From: an uncultured Bacteroidales bacterium
Lineage (GTDB): Bacteria > Bacteroidota > Bacteroidia > Bacteroidales > FEN-979
Length of the DNA stretch: 64,000 nucleotides
NCBI GenBank assembly: GCA_903959905.1
Contig: CAJBYO010000085.1
Coordinates: 124,001 to 188,000, forward strand
Direction: 5' to 3'
This document shows, in pieces, positions 32,898-41,288 of the stretch. The notes beneath the pieces are model-generated. The model was given only the letters and a program-made list of their open reading frames with translations, was not told where the DNA came from and searched no databases. Within the stretch, counting starts at the first letter, position 1. Every line of letters starts with the position of its first letter. The position numbers and the translations under genes are program-made.

Positions 32898-34081
32898 TGG
32901 CTGATGGAATGAAACCCGTATATATCCTGACCGACAACCTTATTACCTCCCTCGGATTCACAACATCCGAACATACATTTGCCCTTGAAAGGGGGGTAAT
33001 CGGTGTGAAAAGCACAAATGACCCTGAACTGTACCCAACCCCGGTGCAACTGTCAAAAGTTAACACAGAGCAACTGGAACTGAAGTTTGCTGAAGTTCTT
33101 CAGCAGGTAAAAAACAGAGCTCCTGCCGCATCATTCACGCGGCTTGAAAAAATGTTCATTGTGTCTGTTCATGAGGCGTTAAAGGGCAGTAACGTGGCAC
33201 CATCAAATCCCAGGACGCTGCTGGTGATTTCAACCACCAAAGGCAATATCAATTTGCTGGAGGACCGCAACAAAGCACTTTTCAGCCATAAAAGACTCTA
33301 TCTCTGGGAACTTGGAAAAGTAATCAGGAATTTCTTTGAATTTGAAAACCAACCTGTTATAATTTCAAATGCCTGTATTTCGGGCATCGTAGCCCTGATG
33401 ACCGCTTCAAGACTTGTTCAGTCAGGAGCTTATGACCATGCCGTGGTGACCGGTGGTGACATTGCAACAGAATTTGTCATTTCAGGGTTTCAGTCCTTCC
33501 AGGCACTCAGCCCGAACCCATGCAAGCCCTTCGACCTGAACCGCACAGGACTATCGCTTGGTGAGGGTTGCGGTACCATTGTGATATCAAAGTACCCTGA
33601 TCCGGCAGCCACTTCACAGGTGATTATTGCAGGAGCTTCGACAAGCAACGATGCAAACCATATCTCAGGACCGTCTCGTACCGGTGAAGAACTTAGTGGC
33701 GCTATACAGGACGCCTTGAAACAGGGTGGTTTGAACGCCGGTGATATCAGTTATATTTCAGCACACGGAACAGCCACCTCCTTCAATGATGAAATGGAAT
33801 CCAAAGCGTTTGAGTTGAGCGGACTTGCCCATGTTCCGGTAAACAGTTTCAAAGGCTATTGGGGACATACACTTGGGGCTGCAGGGATTGTTGAATCAGT
33901 GGCAGCCATTTCATCCCTGCGGAACAACATTCTTTACTATTCTGCAGGTTTTGAGACCCTGGGTGTTACTGCACCCCTGAATGTAATTTCCGAAAACAGG
34001 CCCGCAAATTTATCTGCATGCATTAAAACAGCATCTGGCTTTGGCGGGTGCAATGCCGCCATCCTTTATCAGAAACAATAA
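32897..34081 (+). CDS. Beta-ketoacyl-ACP synthase (KS2)
   Basis: 394 residues from ATG 32897, chosen for its TAATG overlap with the thioesterase stop. ATG 32885 and ATG 32909 are in-frame alternatives. The triad is Cys160 (SNACISGIVALM), His290 (SAHGTATSFND) and His324 (GYWGHTLGAAG), so it looks active. It differs in its N-terminal region from KS3 and KS4. The half-length ketosynthase that follows at once (1-base gap) may be its non-catalytic partner. It should extend the polyene or acyl chain. Confidence 0.88.
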   Translation: MADGMKPVYILTDNLITSLGFTTSEHTFALERGVIGVKSTNDPELYPTPVQLSKVNTEQLELKFAEVLQQVKNRAPAASFTRLEKMFIVSVHEALKGSNVAPSNPRTLLVISTTKGNINLLEDRNKALFSHKRLYLWELGKVIRNFFEFENQPVIISNACISGIVALMTASRLVQSGAYDHAVVTGGDIATEFVISGFQSFQALSPNPCKPFDLNRTGLSLGEGCGTIVISKYPDPAATSQVIIAGASTSNDANHISGPSRTGEELSGAIQDALKQGGLNAGDISYISAHGTATSFNDEMESKAFELSGLAHVPVNSFKGYWGHTLGAAGIVESVAAISSLRNNILYYSAGFETLGVTAPLNVISENRPANLSACIKTASGFGGCNAAILYQKQ

Positions 34082-34082
34082 A

Positions 34083-34733
34083 ATGGAGCGTTCAATCACA
34101 TCATACAGCCTTCTTCATGACAACAAAGTCATTGTGAACGGGCGTATCATCTTTTATCAGGAAAATATTATTAAATTTGCAGACTTTTTGAAAACAGTCT
34201 TCAAACAGGAACAGTTGGCCTATCCGAAATTTTACAAAATGGATACCCTTAGCAAACTGGGATTTCTTGCTGCTGAACTGGTTTTAAAGGAAAAGTCAAT
34301 AGAAGGCTATCGCCCGGAAGCAGTGGGTGTGGTGCTGTCGAACTCAAGTTCAAGCCTTGATACCGACGTCGCCCATAACGAAACGATCAGAGATCGTGCA
34401 AGTTATTTCCCCAGTCCTTCTGTTTTTGTTTATACCCTTCCCAACATTGTTATCGGGGAAGTTTGTATTAAAAATAAAATCAAAGGGGAAAATGCCTTTT
34501 TGATCTCAGAAACATTTAACGGCCGTTTGCTCTGTGAATATGTGAACGAGTTATTTAACAATGAGCGGGTTGAAGCATGTTTATGCGGTTGGGTTGAGGT
34601 GATGGGCAACAGTTGCCAGGCCATGGTGGCCCTGGTGGAAAAACTTGCCCCCGGCCCCGATGGCATCAATGGCAGCTTCAAACCACTTTTATTTAATGAA
34701 CAGAATCTGAATCTATTAATGAAACATAACTGA
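34083..34733 (+). CDS. Half-length, Cys-less ketosynthase-like protein
   Basis: 216 residues from ATG 34083, one base after the KS2 stop. It resembles only the N-terminal half of a ketosynthase: GVVLSNSSSSLDTD, the YFPSPSVFVYTLPNIVIGE block and a GENAFLISETFN segment where a normal KS has its Cys nucleophile. No Cys is present there, and no His-bearing C-terminal half follows. It cannot condense alone. A structural or chain-length role beside KS2 is the simplest idea. Similar truncated proteins appear in aryl-polyene loci. The next gene is ACP2 after 9 bases. Confidence 0.75.
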   Translation: MERSITSYSLLHDNKVIVNGRIIFYQENIIKFADFLKTVFKQEQLAYPKFYKMDTLSKLGFLAAELVLKEKSIEGYRPEAVGVVLSNSSSSLDTDVAHNETIRDRASYFPSPSVFVYTLPNIVIGEVCIKNKIKGENAFLISETFNGRLLCEYVNELFNNERVEACLCGWVEVMGNSCQAMVALVEKLAPGPDGINGSFKPLLFNEQNLNLLMKHN

Positions 34734-34742
34734 CCTGATATT

Positions 34743-34997
34743 ATGGATGAATTGATTTTAAAGCTTAAGCAAGAAGTAATTGAGCAGTTGAACCTTGAAG
34801 ACATCACCCCCGACGATATCAATCCTGATTTACCTTTGTTCGGCGAAGGGCTGGGGCTCGACTCCATTGATGCACTTGAACTGATCGTGCTGCTGGAAAA
34901 GAATTATGGAATTAAGATTGAAGATCCGAAAGACGGTAAAAAAATCTTCCATTCGATCCGTTCCATGGCCGAATATATCACTGAGCATAAAAAATAA
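34743..34997 (+). CDS. Acyl carrier protein (ACP2)
   Basis: 84 residues. The phosphopantetheine site is Ser41 in GLGLDSIDALELI. It differs from ACP1 (GIDSLDF), which suggests each ACP serves a different synthase set. It lies between the half-KS and KS3 with gaps of 9 and 6 bases, so it probably serves the KS2 to KS4 group. Confidence 0.92.
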   Translation: MDELILKLKQEVIEQLNLEDITPDDINPDLPLFGEGLGLDSIDALELIVLLEKNYGIKIEDPKDGKKIFHSIRSMAEYITEHKK

Positions 34998-35003
34998 ACC
35001 CTG

Positions 35004-36209
35004 ATGCCCCAGCGGATATTTATTACCGGATACGGCATCATCTCCTGCATCGGCAACAATATTGAAGAAAGCTTCAATTTCCTCCTGGGATCAAAGCCCG
35101 GAACCGGAAAGATAAACCATGTCCAGACCCTGCTCAGGGATGAACTCCTTGTAGGTGAGGTAACGAAATCGCTGGACGAACTCTTTGACATGGCGGGAAT
35201 TCAACCTGCCGACGGTTATTCAAGAAATACACTACTGGGCATCATTGCAGCCCGCGAAGCTTTTGCCAGCGGGCGTCTTGATCAGCATACCGAGCTCAGA
35301 ACCGGATTGATCTCGGCAACAACCGTGGGCGGGATGGATCGCTGTGAGTTATACTACAATGACTTTCTTACCAACGACACCCGCAATTCCTTTATAGATT
35401 CTTACGATTGTGCCGACAGTACCGAAAAAATTGCACAATTGCTGGGCATCCATGATTTTACCACCACCATCAGTACGGCGTGTTCATCGGCAGCAAATGC
35501 CATTATGCTTGGAGCACGGATGCTCCGAACCGGCAAACTTGACCGCGTTATGGCCGGTGGATGTGAGTCACTGACCCGATTCCACCTGAACGGCTTCAAT
35601 GCACTTAAAATCCTTGACAAAGATTCTTCAAAGCCTTTCGATATCAACCGGGCCGGCATCAACCTTGGCGAAGGCTCGGCATTCCTTGTGCTTGAATCGG
35701 AGGAGACGCTCAAAAAAACAGGGAACGTGCCCTTATGCGAACTTGCCGGCTGGGGCAATTCCTGTGAAGCATTTCACCAGACAGCCTCTTCCCCTGACGG
35801 CATCGGCGCCTACCTGGCCATGAAAAAAGCGCTTGATATGAGCGGGATGGCACCCCGGGAAATAGATTATGTCAATGCCCATGGCACCGGTACCGACAAC
35901 AATGACCTGTCGGAAGGCCGGGCCATTGAAAAACTTTTTGGAACAAGGATTCCCCTTGTTAGTTCAACCAAGCCGTTCACCGGGCACACCACCAGTGCTG
36001 CCGGGTCAATTGAGGCGATTTTATCCATCCTTTGTATCAGAAACGGTGTAGTCTGGCCCAATCTTAATTTCAGGGAGCGTATAGCCGAACTGAGTTTCTC
36101 GCCTGTTGAAAAGCTGATGACAGACACAGAAGTGAATGCAGTGATGTCTAACTCGTTCGGGTTTGGGGGAAATGATACGTCGCTGATATTCAGGAAAGTT
36201 GAGGTGTAG
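35004..36209 (+). CDS. Beta-ketoacyl-ACP synthase (KS3)
   Basis: 401 residues, FabF-like. Triad Cys160 (STACSSAANAIM), His293 (NAHGTGTDNND) and His328 (PFTGHTTSAAG). It closely parallels KS4 (RIFITGYGIISCIGNN against KVFITGIGIICAIGNN, and both with SATTVGGMDR). By analogy with the KS4-CLF2 pair, its partner is probably CLF1 at 38902, but two beta-barrel genes now separate them. It should form a KS-CLF heterodimer of the ApeO/ApeC kind and set chain length. Confidence 0.9.
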   Translation: MPQRIFITGYGIISCIGNNIEESFNFLLGSKPGTGKINHVQTLLRDELLVGEVTKSLDELFDMAGIQPADGYSRNTLLGIIAAREAFASGRLDQHTELRTGLISATTVGGMDRCELYYNDFLTNDTRNSFIDSYDCADSTEKIAQLLGIHDFTTTISTACSSAANAIMLGARMLRTGKLDRVMAGGCESLTRFHLNGFNALKILDKDSSKPFDINRAGINLGEGSAFLVLESEETLKKTGNVPLCELAGWGNSCEAFHQTASSPDGIGAYLAMKKALDMSGMAPREIDYVNAHGTGTDNNDLSEGRAIEKLFGTRIPLVSSTKPFTGHTTSAAGSIEAILSILCIRNGVVWPNLNFRERIAELSFSPVEKLMTDTEVNAVMSNSFGFGGNDTSLIFRKVEV

Positions 36210-36210
36210 A

Positions 36211-36255
36211 ATGCAGGTAATGTAAGCAATGCAGGCAATGCAGACAATGCTGGGA
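36211..36255. repeat. 9-bp tandem array (ATGCAGGCA-type, five units)
   Basis: Five degenerate 9-bp units (ATGCAGGTA, ATGTAAGCA, ATGCAGGCA, ATGCAGACA, ATGCTGGGA) start right after the KS3 stop. They fill half of the 90-base gap before the first beta-barrel gene. Confidence 0.85.
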
Positions 36256-36299
36256 ATGGATGAACAGATATTGGAGTTTTTGCATAAACAGGTACTGGC

Positions 36300-37568
36300 A
36301 TGAATGACAGGAAAGGTTTCTTCGCAGGCGTGGTATTTTCATTGTTGCTATTGGTCCTGGCGGAGACATCTGTTGGCCAGGAGAACTTTTTACCAGGTTT
36401 TCTGGTCAGCCTGAAAGGCGATACAATTAAAGGACTTGTTGATTACAGGAACTGGGACAGGAACCCGGAAAAAATATCCTTTAAAGAAACGGCTGCAGGT
36501 ATCACATCAGAATACTACCCGTTGCAGATCAAGTCCTTTGTCGTTCTTGATGAATCCTATGAAAGTGCGGTTGTGCAAACCGAAACCAGCTCTGATGATA
36601 CGAAGTTCTTAAGCCATGATAAAAATCTGGAAATAGTTTCTGACACGACATTTCTGCAGGTAATCGTCAGAGGCAAGAAAAGCCTTTACTATTACAAAAC
36701 GCGTGAAGGAAAAGAGAATTTCTATATCTGGCAGGATTCCTCGTTCCAATTACTTATTTACAAAAAGTACCTGAAAAACCAGGATGACGGAACAGTTATA
36801 GCTGAAAATCTGACTTATAACGGGCAGTTAACAATTTACCTGCAAGGTTGCGAAGGCATACAGAAGCGACTTAGCGAAGTCCGGTACCAGAAAAACAGTC
36901 TTGAAGACATATTCCTTTTTTATTACAGTTGTACACGTGAAAACATCTATTTTCACAAGAAAACAGAAAAAACCACTGTCCGGTTCGGAGCGTTGGCAGG
37001 GGTATCCGTAACTGTTTTGAAATTTTACGGAGATTTTATTTATCTTGTGGAAGCCGGTTATCAGCCATCCTTTAGCTTTTCAGGCGGACTTTTCATGGAT
37101 ATAATTTTCCCCAGGAGCCAGGGTAAATGGTCGGTCAACAATGAATTACTGTTCACCTCTTATAACGTTGACGGCAAATATGAACATTACTTCCACGCAA
37201 ACAGGTACACCACAACCTATACCACCCTGGGTTATAGCTACTTAAAAATCAACAACATGTTGCGTTTCAAATACCCTGTTGGAAAGTTCTTCCTGTATAT
37301 CAATGCTGGCATTTCAAATGGAATGGCCATTGTTGAAAAAAATTATGCAAAGGAAGAATCATGGCTGTTTGAGCAATACAGGGTGGAGGAAGCCAGGGCA
37401 ATTGACGACACAAGAAAGTGGGAACTTGGCTACGTGTTAGGCATCGGAGCAAAATTCAGGAAGTTTTCATTTGAAGCAAGGTATGAAGGTGCAAATGGAA
37501 TGTCTGAATATAAATATCTGAAATCATCCACTTACAGGATTTACACCCTGTTTGGTTACAGGTTTTAA
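36300..37568 (+). CDS. Outer-membrane beta-barrel-like protein, tandem copy 1
   Basis: 422 residues with a signal peptide (FFAGVVFSLLLLVLAETSVGQ). The N-terminal half carries DTIKGLVDYRNWDRNPEKIS, a repeatedly seen Bacteroidota motif, and the C-terminal half is strand-rich like PorT-type barrels and ends in Phe (IYTLFGYRF). No function is known for the family. It is an obvious paralogue of the next gene. Both lie inside the pigment-like cluster, between KS3 and CLF1, on the same strand. They may receive or anchor the product in the outer membrane, or be passengers. Confidence is good for envelope location, low for role. Confidence 0.75.
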   Translation: MNDRKGFFAGVVFSLLLLVLAETSVGQENFLPGFLVSLKGDTIKGLVDYRNWDRNPEKISFKETAAGITSEYYPLQIKSFVVLDESYESAVVQTETSSDDTKFLSHDKNLEIVSDTTFLQVIVRGKKSLYYYKTREGKENFYIWQDSSFQLLIYKKYLKNQDDGTVIAENLTYNGQLTIYLQGCEGIQKRLSEVRYQKNSLEDIFLFYYSCTRENIYFHKKTEKTTVRFGALAGVSVTVLKFYGDFIYLVEAGYQPSFSFSGGLFMDIIFPRSQGKWSVNNELLFTSYNVDGKYEHYFHANRYTTTYTTLGYSYLKINNMLRFKYPVGKFFLYINAGISNGMAIVEKNYAKEESWLFEQYRVEEARAIDDTRKWELGYVLGIGAKFRKFSFEARYEGANGMSEYKYLKSSTYRIYTLFGYRF

Positions 37569-37610
37569 TAGGTTGCTTCGCACACGTTTTATTGCATAAC
37601 TTAAACATCT

Positions 37611-38882
37611 ATGATTAGCACACCAGGATTCTTTCAAAAAGCGACATTTGTTTTATTGCTGCTGCTTATGGCGGAATTCTCTTATTGCCAGGAGAACTAT
37701 CTGCCTGGTTATTTCGTAAGGGTAAACGGTGACACCGTTAAGGGATTTATAGACTACAGGAACTGGGACCGGAACCCGGAAAAAGTGTTTTTCAAGGAAA
37801 CTGTTGAAGGTGAAAGGTCAACATATTTTCCGTTGCAGATAAAATCCTTTGGCGTCATGGATGAATCCTATGAAAGCGCCGTAGTACAAACTGAAGTCAG
37901 CCCTTCCGACATTTCAAACCTGAATTACAGCCGGAACCTGGAGATTAAAACTGATACCGCTTTTCTGCAGGCAGTTGTGAAAGGCAGGAAAAGCCTGTAT
38001 TACAATAAAACGAGGAGTGGTATTGAGCAATATTATATCTGGCAGGATACCGCATTTAACCTGTTGATTTACAAAAAGTATCTGATGGAACAGGATGGCA
38101 GGCAGGTTATTGTCGAAAATAAAACCTGGCTCGGCCAGCTAACCCTTTATCTGAATGACTGTCCTTCTTTGCCAAAAATGTTAAAGAACCTTGATTACCA
38201 GAAGTACAGTCTTGAGAAGCTCTTCCTTGACTATTACGCCTACAGTCAGTCGCCGGTAAAATTTCATACAAAGACTGAAACTGTTCATGCTCAATTTGGA
38301 GTTCTTGCCGGAGTTTCATCAACCACATTAAAAATAGAAGGCGATAATTATAACTACCTGGTGAAAGCCGGCTATAAGTCATCCGTGAATTTTTCGGGAG
38401 GCTTGTTCCTGAACCTGGTGTTGCCCAGGAGCCAGGGTAAATGGTCAATTTACAATGAACTTCTGTACACTTCTTACCAGGTGAGTGGCAGCTATACTTC
38501 CTACAGCAACACAACGGAGTACATCATTATTCATACAACGTTAGGCTATACCTACCTGAAACTGAATACCATGGTGCGGTTTAAATACCCTTTCGGTAAA
38601 TTTTTCGTTTTTGTGAACGGAGGTCTGTCAAACGGACTGGTTATAAATGAAAAAAATTATGCAAGGGTTGATTCAAAACTGATGAACCAGGTGGATGTGT
38701 ACGAAGCAAAAGCGCTGAATGATACCCGGAAGTATGAGATTGGCTATGTTGTTGGCGCAGGAGCAGGATTCTGGAAATTCTCGCTTGATTTCAGGTATGA
38801 GCGGGCGAACGGAATCACGGTTTATTCAATTTTAGGTTCACACACTGACCGGTTCTACTGTTTTCTTGGTTACCGGTTTTAA
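37611..38882 (+). CDS. Outer-membrane beta-barrel-like protein, tandem copy 2
   Basis: 423 residues, paralogue of the 36300 product throughout. Shared blocks include VDYRNWDRNPEK (here IDYRNWDRNPEK), MDESYESAVVQTE, FYIWQDS/YYIWQDT and LPRSQGKWS. It has a signal peptide (KATFVLLLLLMAEFSYCQ) and ends FYCFLGYRF. Similarity across the whole length marks a tandem duplication with clear later divergence. The CLF1 start at 38902 follows after 19 bases. Confidence 0.75.
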   Translation: MISTPGFFQKATFVLLLLLMAEFSYCQENYLPGYFVRVNGDTVKGFIDYRNWDRNPEKVFFKETVEGERSTYFPLQIKSFGVMDESYESAVVQTEVSPSDISNLNYSRNLEIKTDTAFLQAVVKGRKSLYYNKTRSGIEQYYIWQDTAFNLLIYKKYLMEQDGRQVIVENKTWLGQLTLYLNDCPSLPKMLKNLDYQKYSLEKLFLDYYAYSQSPVKFHTKTETVHAQFGVLAGVSSTTLKIEGDNYNYLVKAGYKSSVNFSGGLFLNLVLPRSQGKWSIYNELLYTSYQVSGSYTSYSNTTEYIIIHTTLGYTYLKLNTMVRFKYPFGKFFVFVNGGLSNGLVINEKNYARVDSKLMNQVDVYEAKALNDTRKYEIGYVVGAGAGFWKFSLDFRYERANGITVYSILGSHTDRFYCFLGYRF

Positions 38883-38901
38883 TAAACACTCAGACAATCA
38901 A

Positions 38902-39966
38902 ATGGCATACCTAAACGGAATTGGATTAATCTCGCCGCAAAAAACTGCAGAAACAAGTGAATTCCTTACGGACGTTATGGAATACACTGCCGACTACCTG
39001 AAGTGTATTGAGCCAGTATACCGGACATACATTGACCCGATACAGTCGCGCCGAATGAGCCGGCTCATCAAAATGGGTATTACCGCAGCCAAACTGAGTA
39101 TTGCAGATTCCGGGTGCGAAATGCCTGATGCCATCATTACCGGTACAGGGTTGGGAAGCGTTGAGGATACCGAGAAAATCCTTGGCGAGATTACCAAAGA
39201 GGAGCGCTTTCTGAACCCGACACCATTTATTCAGTCAACCTATAATACAATCAGTTCGCAGGTTGCCATCCAGCTTCGGTGCCACAACTACAACTCAACC
39301 TATGTTCACCGTACTTTCTCTTTTGAGAGCAGTTTGATGGACGGGTTGATGCAACTTGAAGAAAAAACTGCGCGGACGTTCCTTGCAGGCGCCATTGATG
39401 AAATGACCATGAATCATCTGCTCATCACGCGCCGGATCGGGCTGTGGAAAATGGGCCCTGTGAGCAACATGGCGTTGCTTGACAGCAAATCACCAGGTTC
39501 CCTGGCCGGTGAAGGCAGTGCCTTTTTCCTTATTGGCGCAGATAAACAGCCTTCAACTTATGCAGAACTAAGTGATGTTGCTACCTGTATCAACTTCAAC
39601 GGATCTTTTAAACCAGAAACCTTCTTGCCTGAATTCCTCGCCAAAAACAACTTTTCCAAGGATGATATTGATATCGTCATGCTCGGAACCAGTGGCGACT
39701 CTGTTTATGATCCAATTTACACCTCGTTTGCAAACCAGTTCTTCCCCGGCAAAGCGCATGGCTGGTTCAAGCATCTGTGCGGCGAATACCATACCGCCAC
39801 AGGGTTCGGCCTCTATGTTGCCGCGAACATCCTAAAACGGCATGTATACCCTGAGATACTGCACCTGAACAGCGTCAATCCCGGAAAGATTAAAAACGTA
39901 CTTATCTACAACCAATTCAGGAATGTGAACCACTCATTCATACTGGTCCGTTCCTGTGCAGGATGA
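38902..39966 (+). CDS. Chain-length-factor-like ketosynthase homologue (CLF1)
   Basis: 354 residues from ATG 38902 (MAYLNGIGLISPQK). A longer frame opens at 38866 but would overlap the barrel gene. The thiolase-like fold is recognisable. At the position of the KS nucleophile the protein reads TFSFESSLMDG, placing Glu142 where Cys is expected. The C-terminal Lys/His region is altered to WFKHLCGEYHTATGF. It is thus unlikely to condense and fits the chain-length-factor (ApeC-type) partner of a KS. It parallels CLF2 at 41275. KS4 follows after 48 bases with its own putative promoter. Confidence 0.8.
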   Translation: MAYLNGIGLISPQKTAETSEFLTDVMEYTADYLKCIEPVYRTYIDPIQSRRMSRLIKMGITAAKLSIADSGCEMPDAIITGTGLGSVEDTEKILGEITKEERFLNPTPFIQSTYNTISSQVAIQLRCHNYNSTYVHRTFSFESSLMDGLMQLEEKTARTFLAGAIDEMTMNHLLITRRIGLWKMGPVSNMALLDSKSPGSLAGEGSAFFLIGADKQPSTYAELSDVATCINFNGSFKPETFLPEFLAKNNFSKDDIDIVMLGTSGDSVYDPIYTSFANQFFPGKAHGWFKHLCGEYHTATGFGLYVAANILKRHVYPEILHLNSVNPGKIKNVLIYNQFRNVNHSFILVRSCAG

Positions 39967-39988
39967 TGTAAGAAATGGTTTATTCTCT

Positions 39989-39996
39989 TATTTTTG
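39989..39996 (+). promoter_or_regulatory. Putative -7 element (TATTTTTG) before KS4
   Basis: TATTTTTG fits TAnnTTTG and lies 18 bases before KS4. The 12-mer CTTATTTTTGCA around it is identical to that before ACP1. It suggests an internal transcript start for the last part of the cluster. Confidence 0.45.
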
Positions 39997-40014
39997 CACT
40001 TCAATTAAGAAATA

Positions 40015-41271
40015 ATGTCCAAGAAGGTATTTATAACCGGGATCGGAATCATTTGTGCCATTGGAAACAATGTTGAAGAAACCCTGAAATCACTGCTTGC
40101 CGGAAAATCCGGGATAGGTGAAATCACGCGCTTTAATACGGTGCATAAGGGAATCATCCCGATGGCAGAGGTAAAACTGTCAACCCCTGAATTGCTTACA
40201 GAACTTGGCCATGCAGACAGCGACAGCTTTACCCGCACAGCGCTCCTGGGCATGAAAGCGGCTAAGGAAGCATTAAAAATGGCAGGGATACAAAACACCA
40301 AAGAATACAAAACAGGGCTCATCTCGGCCACAACGGTTGGTGGCATGGACAGAAGTGAAGGCTTTTATGCTTCCTATCTGGCTGATCCTGGCAGCGGCCG
40401 ACTGAGGGATGTCATCAACCACGATTGTGGCGACAGTACAGAACGTATTGCACACGAATTGGACATCAGTGACTTTGTTACAACCATCAGCACCGCATGT
40501 TCATCCTCTGTTAATGCCATGATGTTCGGCTCCAACCTGATAAAAACAGGACAACTGGACCGTGTAGTGGTGGGTGGCACAGATTCAACAACCCGGTTCA
40601 CACTCAACGGGTTCAATACCCTGATGATCCTTGACAAAACCGGCTGCCACCCGTTTGATGACAACCGCGCCGGGCTTACCCTCGGCGAAGGTGCTGCCTA
40701 TCTCGTACTGGAATCTGAAGATGTAGTAAGGAAAGAGCAAAAAAAGGTCCTGGCCGAAGTTTCAGGCTATGGCAATGCCAACGACGCCTACCATCAAACA
40801 GCTTCATCTCCCGAAGGAACCGGGGCCTTCCTGGCCATGTCAAAAGCCATTGCCATGAGCGGGCTCTTACCTGCTGACATTGACTATATCAACGTGCACG
40901 GCACAGGCACACAAAATAACGACCTTTCAGAAGGAATAGCCGTAGAGCGACTTTTCGGAGAACACGTTCCCCCATTCAGTTCAACCAAAGGTTTTACCGG
41001 GCATACACTGGGGGCTGCGGGTGCAGTCGAGGCCGTAATTTCCATCCTTTCCCTGCAAAACCAGGTAATTTTCCCCAACCTGGGATTTACAACACCCATG
41101 AAGGAATTGCGGATAACGCCGGTTACCGTATCGTCGCAACGCGGCGTAGAGACGCATTGCGATGTAGAGACGCATTGCAATGCGTCTCTGCTGCGTCACG
41201 TATTGTCAAATTCATTCGGTTTTGGCGGGAACAATTCATCGGTCGTGATATCCATGAACAATGATCAATAA
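40015..41271 (+). CDS. Beta-ketoacyl-ACP synthase (KS4) with in-frame palindromic insertion
   Basis: 418 residues, FabF-like. Triad Cys162 (STACSSSVNAMM), His295 (NVHGTGTQNND) and His330 (FTGHTLGAAG). It matches KS3 closely but is longer near the C-terminus. Between the strand ITPV and the core HVLSNSFGFGG motif lies an extra SSQRGVETHCDVETHCNASL stretch. This is encoded by two copies of GTAGAGACGCATTGC and a perfect palindrome (41146-41190). The insertion keeps the frame and lies before the NSFGFGG loop, so activity may be kept. The last residues (MNNDQ) come from a heptad array. CLF2 starts 3 bases after the stop. Confidence 0.88.
   Translation: MSKKVFITGIGIICAIGNNVEETLKSLLAGKSGIGEITRFNTVHKGIIPMAEVKLSTPELLTELGHADSDSFTRTALLGMKAAKEALKMAGIQNTKEYKTGLISATTVGGMDRSEGFYASYLADPGSGRLRDVINHDCGDSTERIAHELDISDFVTTISTACSSSVNAMMFGSNLIKTGQLDRVVVGGTDSTTRFTLNGFNTLMILDKTGCHPFDDNRAGLTLGEGAAYLVLESEDVVRKEQKKVLAEVSGYGNANDAYHQTASSPEGTGAFLAMSKAIAMSGLLPADIDYINVHGTGTQNNDLSEGIAVERLFGEHVPPFSSTKGFTGHTLGAAGAVEAVISILSLQNQVIFPNLGFTTPMKELRITPVTVSSQRGVETHCDVETHCNASLLRHVLSNSFGFGGNNSSVVISMNNDQ
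41146..41190. repeat. REP/MITE-like palindromic element inside KS4
   Basis: Two direct copies of GTAGAGACGCATTGC (41146-41160 and 41164-41178) are followed by AATGCGTCTCTG. Positions 41166-41189 form a perfect 24-bp palindrome. Elements with the same GTAGAGACGCAxTGC core are common intergenic palindromes in bacteria. Here it is in frame inside a gene. Confidence 0.85.
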
Positions 41272-41288
41272 TCAATGAACAATAACCC
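41254..41288. repeat. Heptad array (ATGAACA-type) spanning KS4 stop and CLF2 start
   Basis: Five 7-bp units run ATGAACA, ATGATCA, ATAATCA, ATGAACA, ATAACCC. They encode the KS4 tail, supply its TAA stop (41269-41271) and the CLF2 ATG (41275). Confidence 0.85.
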
